From Psychrobacillus sp044762655 (GTDB lineage: Bacteria; Bacillota; Bacilli; Bacillales_A; Planococcaceae), in NCBI RefSeq assembly GCF_044762655.1, contig NZ_JBIWER010000001.1:310001-374000 (forward strand): 64,000 nt of DNA, given 5' to 3'. This document shows positions 61,622-64,000 of the stretch, piece by piece (positions within the stretch are counted from its first letter, which is position 1; each line of letters starts with the position of its first letter). The position numbers and the translations under genes are program-made. The notes below the pieces were generated by a model. The model saw only the letters and a program-made list of their open reading frames with translations. It ran no database searches and had not been told where the DNA came from.

Positions 61622-62533
61622 TTAGGAATAGTTAGTGGGAATTAAAGCATTCATATCATCTGGAAAAGGAGCTACTAAGTGAATATTTTCCTTAGTGAAA
61701 GGATGCAGTAGAGTAAGCTCCCTCGCATGAAGTGCCTGTCTATCTATTAACTGTAAATCGCCCCCATATAAATCATCCCCGATTAATGGGTGATCAATGG
61801 ACATCATATGTACACGAATCTGATGAGTCCGACCAGTATGTAATTGTAATCGTACATGCGTTAGTTTTTCTCCATGTTCCTCAAAACGACTCAATACTTG
61901 AACAGAGGTTTTAGCCTGTTTACCATCCGAATCGATTATTCGTTCAATAATACTGCCATTCTTCCGTCCGATAGGGGCATCGATAACAAATTCTTCTCGT
62001 TGAATATGACCATGAACGATTGCTTCGTAAGTTCGCGAAATCTGTCCTGACTTTTGCATTTCACTCAGCAAATGATGAGCATGCCGATGCTTCGCTACAC
62101 AAATGATGCCAGAGGTGTTTTTATCTAACCTAGTTACTATGTGTACTGTGGAGGATAGCCCACTTTTCTCCATATATCCCGCAATATAGTTCGCCATTGT
62201 CCCGGTCGGATGCTCTCGAGATGGAATAGTGCTTACTCCTGCATCCTTAGTTAGGATGAGAAGATGGTCATCCTCCATCAAAATTGGAAACTCTACTTGC
62301 TGTGGGATGAGGCCAGCACTTTTTTTCTCTGGTGGAAATGTGATCTGAACCTTATCACCTAGATCTAATCTATGGCGTACTGTCTTCTCTTCTCCGTTGA
62401 CTGTAATTTTTCCACCCTCATATTTTATACTTGTCAATGCTTTTTTCGAAATACCATATTGTCGAATTGCATCTCGAAGTAGTTGTTCTGTTTTATTTAC
62501 TTGAAATGTCAGTTGGATTAACTCTTTTTTCAT
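61622..62533 (-). CDS. RluA-family pseudouridine synthase (YjbO-like)
   Basis: 303 residues. Catalytic Asp in TRLDKNTSGI, the conserved GRTHQIRVHM and DDLYGG identify the RluA/RluD family. A short S4-like region precedes (ALTSIKYEGGKITVNGEEK). It modifies uridines in rRNA or tRNA; the target is unknown. Its ATG overlaps the NAD kinase stop by four bases. The order relQ-nadK-rluA is the same as B. subtilis yjbM-nadF-yjbO. Confidence 0.92.
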   Translation of the reverse strand: MKKELIQLTFQVNKTEQLLRDAIRQYGISKKALTSIKYEGGKITVNGEEKTVRHRLDLGDKVQITFPPEKKSAGLIPQQVEFPILMEDDHLLILTKDAGVSTIPSREHPTGTMANYIAGYMEKSGLSSTVHIVTRLDKNTSGIICVAKHRHAHHLLSEMQKSGQISRTYEAIVHGHIQREEFVIDAPIGRKNGSIIERIIDSDGKQAKTSVQVLSRFEEHGEKLTHVRLQLHTGRTHQIRVHMMSIDHPLIGDDLYGGDLQLIDRQALHARELTLLHPFTKENIHLVAPFPDDMNALIPTNYS

Positions 62534-63336
62534 ATTTCCAAATCACTATCGATAAAGGAGGCATGTACTCTATGCCAAAATGGAAATGACCTAAATCTAG
62601 CAAAGCGAACTTTTTCATCTGCTACTCGATACTTAATGGACTGAACATCTTTGTGTAATAACTGAAGATGATCAACTGTTACCATGAAATCTGGTCCTTT
62701 GACGGGTTTTAGTAAGCAAGAATGATGTTTTGGTAAAACAAGTGATGAACCAACTGTACGGAAAACCCTGTTATTAATGGAAGCAATTTCTGCGAGTTGA
62801 ATAGCTTCTAATGAGGGATGCACAATGGCCCCACCAAGTGCTTTGTTATATGCAGTACTCCCCGAAGGAGTCGACATACATAACCCATCGCCTCTAAACC
62901 GCTCGAAATGGTCTCCATTTAGCTCCACATCCATTACTAAAGTAACATCTGGGGATTTTACCGTAGACTCGTTTAATGCCAAATAAACTGAACTGTCCTC
63001 GCCATGTCTATAATTGATCGTCACTTCCAGTAAAGGGTATTCTATTACTTCAAATTCTTTTTTCGCTATACTTATGACTAATTTTTCAATCTCTTCGGGT
63101 TTCCAATCTGCATAAAATCCTAGGTGCCCAGTGTGCAGACCTACAAATGCCACCGAAGTGGTTAAATGCTTATACTTATGGAAGGCGTGTAACAATGTAC
63201 CGTCCCCACCGATCGATAGCACAATATCGGGATTTTCTTCATCTAAAATAAGCCCAAAATCTACTAAATACGTTATTGCACTTTCCATTAATTGATTGGA
63301 TAAATCATCATTTCGAGACAATACAAAAAATTTCAT
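62530..63336 (-). CDS. nadK: NAD kinase (NadF/PpnK)
   Basis: 268 residues. SIGGDGTLLHAFHKY (the GGDG phosphate-binding motif), LNESTVKS, GDGLCMSTPSGSTAYNKALGG and the C-terminal beta domain are complete. The enzyme phosphorylates NAD+ to NADP+. It lies three bases downstream of the relQ stop and overlaps the pseudouridine synthase gene, so the three are one operon. Confidence 0.96.
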   Translation of the reverse strand: MKFFVLSRNDDLSNQLMESAITYLVDFGLILDEENPDIVLSIGGDGTLLHAFHKYKHLTTSVAFVGLHTGHLGFYADWKPEEIEKLVISIAKKEFEVIEYPLLEVTINYRHGEDSSVYLALNESTVKSPDVTLVMDVELNGDHFERFRGDGLCMSTPSGSTAYNKALGGAIVHPSLEAIQLAEIASINNRVFRTVGSSLVLPKHHSCLLKPVKGPDFMVTVDHLQLLHKDVQSIKYRVADEKVRFARFRSFPFWHRVHASFIDSDLEI

Positions 63337-63339
63337 GAT

Positions 63340-64000
63340 TTAGGTGCCCTCTCTTTCATTTTTCGATTCAAGTAGACTTGGATGCGAAAGTTCTTTGTTT
63401 TCACTAAAGTATTTTTGTGCTTCTTGAATTTCTCCACGTATGAGAGACATTTCTTCATCTAGTCGAAATGCTGCTTCTGCTGCATATTGTAGTCTCTTTT
63501 TTATTTCTTCCGGGAATATTCCCTTATACTTGTAATTTAACGAATGTTCTATAGATGCCCAGAAATTCATGGCTAAAGTTCGGATTTGAATCTCTGCAAG
63601 AATATTTATCTCCCCGTGTATTGTTTGAACGGGATATTCAATAATCATATGATATGATCTATACCCACTTTGTTTTTTATGGGAAATATAATCGCGCTCC
63701 TCGACTACTCTTATATCATTTCTAGCACGCAATAAATCAACAACCGTTTCTATATCATCGACAAATTGACACATCATCCGCAAACCAGCAATATCCGGAA
63801 TTTCTTGCGCCAACGTATCAGAAGGCTCAAATATTATTCCTTTTTCTAAAGATTTATCATATATACTCGCCAACGGTTTGACACGACCAGTTACAAACTC
63901 AATAGGTGAATTTGTGTTCTCCCTCTCAAACTGCGCTCGCATTCCTTTTAATTTTACTTTTAACTCTGAAACCGCCTGCTTGTACGGTTCTAAAAAGCGA
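63340..64000 (-). CDS. relQ: Small alarmone ((p)ppGpp) synthetase RelQ/YjbM (5' end cut off)
   Basis: The frame continues beyond the ATG at 63942 to the window edge (RFLEPYKQAVSELKVKLKG), so the true start lies outside and about six residues are missing. 219 residues are visible. EFVTGRVKPLASI, DIAGLRMMCQFVDDI, KQSGYRSYHMI and EIQIRTLAMNFWASIEHSLNYKY are the synthetase motifs; there is no hydrolase domain. This matches B. subtilis YjbM (SAS1/RelQ). It makes (p)ppGpp as a homotetramer. The C-terminus has a charged helix typical of the family. Confidence 0.95.
   Translation of the reverse strand, partial: RFLEPYKQAVSELKVKLKGMRAQFERENTNSPIEFVTGRVKPLASIYDKSLEKGIIFEPSDTLAQEIPDIAGLRMMCQFVDDIETVVDLLRARNDIRVVEERDYISHKKQSGYRSYHMIIEYPVQTIHGEINILAEIQIRTLAMNFWASIEHSLNYKYKGIFPEEIKKRLQYAAEAAFRLDEEMSLIRGEIQEAQKYFSENKELSHPSLLESKNEREGT

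Overview
The window is chromosomal DNA of a low-GC, endospore-forming, motile Bacillales bacterium. I judge by eye that it is closest to the Planococcaceae (Psychrobacillus / Lysinibacillus / Sporosarcina type). The signs are AT-rich coding, SpoVAC/AD/AE, SpoVIF, a YjcZ-type protein, CotB-, CotO- and CotY/Z-like coat proteins, a Spo0E-like phosphatase and CheV. Gene order also resembles three Bacillus subtilis neighbourhoods: fadH-ykyB-darB-ccpC, yjcFGH-spoVIF-cotZ, and yjbM-nadF-yjbO. No rRNA, tRNA, CRISPR array, prophage or transposase gene was seen.

Layout. 1-1433: the tail of an unknown gene and an MFS exporter. 1509-13335: one long leftward operon encoding a large secreted/membrane protein, an ABC-2 transporter (ATPase and permease), a membrane protein with a 64-residue Gly/Gln tract, a MoxR AAA+ ATPase, a DUF58 protein and two von Willebrand A (VWA) membrane proteins. 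13394-20713: ccpC, darB, fadH (with a FadR-like operator), a PAS-GGDEF-EAL protein, ykyB, cheV and a YkwC-type dehydrogenase. 20856-24379: a second MoxR-DUF58-membrane cluster headed by a 57-residue Spo0E-like gene. 24473-31615: small proteins, a CPBP protease, a lipoprotein, a MarR regulator, an orphan sensor kinase divergent from a radical SAM gene, and a Ktr potassium transporter. 31720-41000: a TerC-type manganese exporter behind a yybP-ykoY riboswitch, a reductase, an RND pump, release factor 3 and an M42 peptidase. 41019-51512: a second PAS-GGDEF-EAL protein, an aldehyde dehydrogenase, a DNA glycosylase, a secreted nuclease, YutG, YjcH-YjcG-YjcF and an ArsB-like carrier. 51762-59014: spore genes (CotB-like cluster, SpoVIF, YjcZ, SpoVA, CotY/Z). 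59710-64000: CotO-like protein, MgtE, a RluA-family pseudouridine synthase, NAD kinase and the (p)ppGpp synthetase RelQ.

How the parts fit. Much of the window concerns sporulation (phosphorelay inputs, coat, dipicolinate uptake), c-di-GMP and (p)ppGpp/c-di-AMP signalling, and metal or potassium homeostasis. Two separate MoxR-DUF58 modules suggest two membrane-associated AAA+/VWA assemblies.

The most unusual items are: (i) a dnaX-type A_AAA_AAG slippery heptamer in an A10 run at the end of a CotB-like gene, which would fuse it to the next open frame by -1 frameshifting; (ii) the ABC/MoxR/VWA operon; (iii) three copies of a composite intergenic element made of two inverted ~100-130 bp GC-rich units, with additional solitary copies. 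All functional calls come from reading the sequence and remembered family features. No database search was run.
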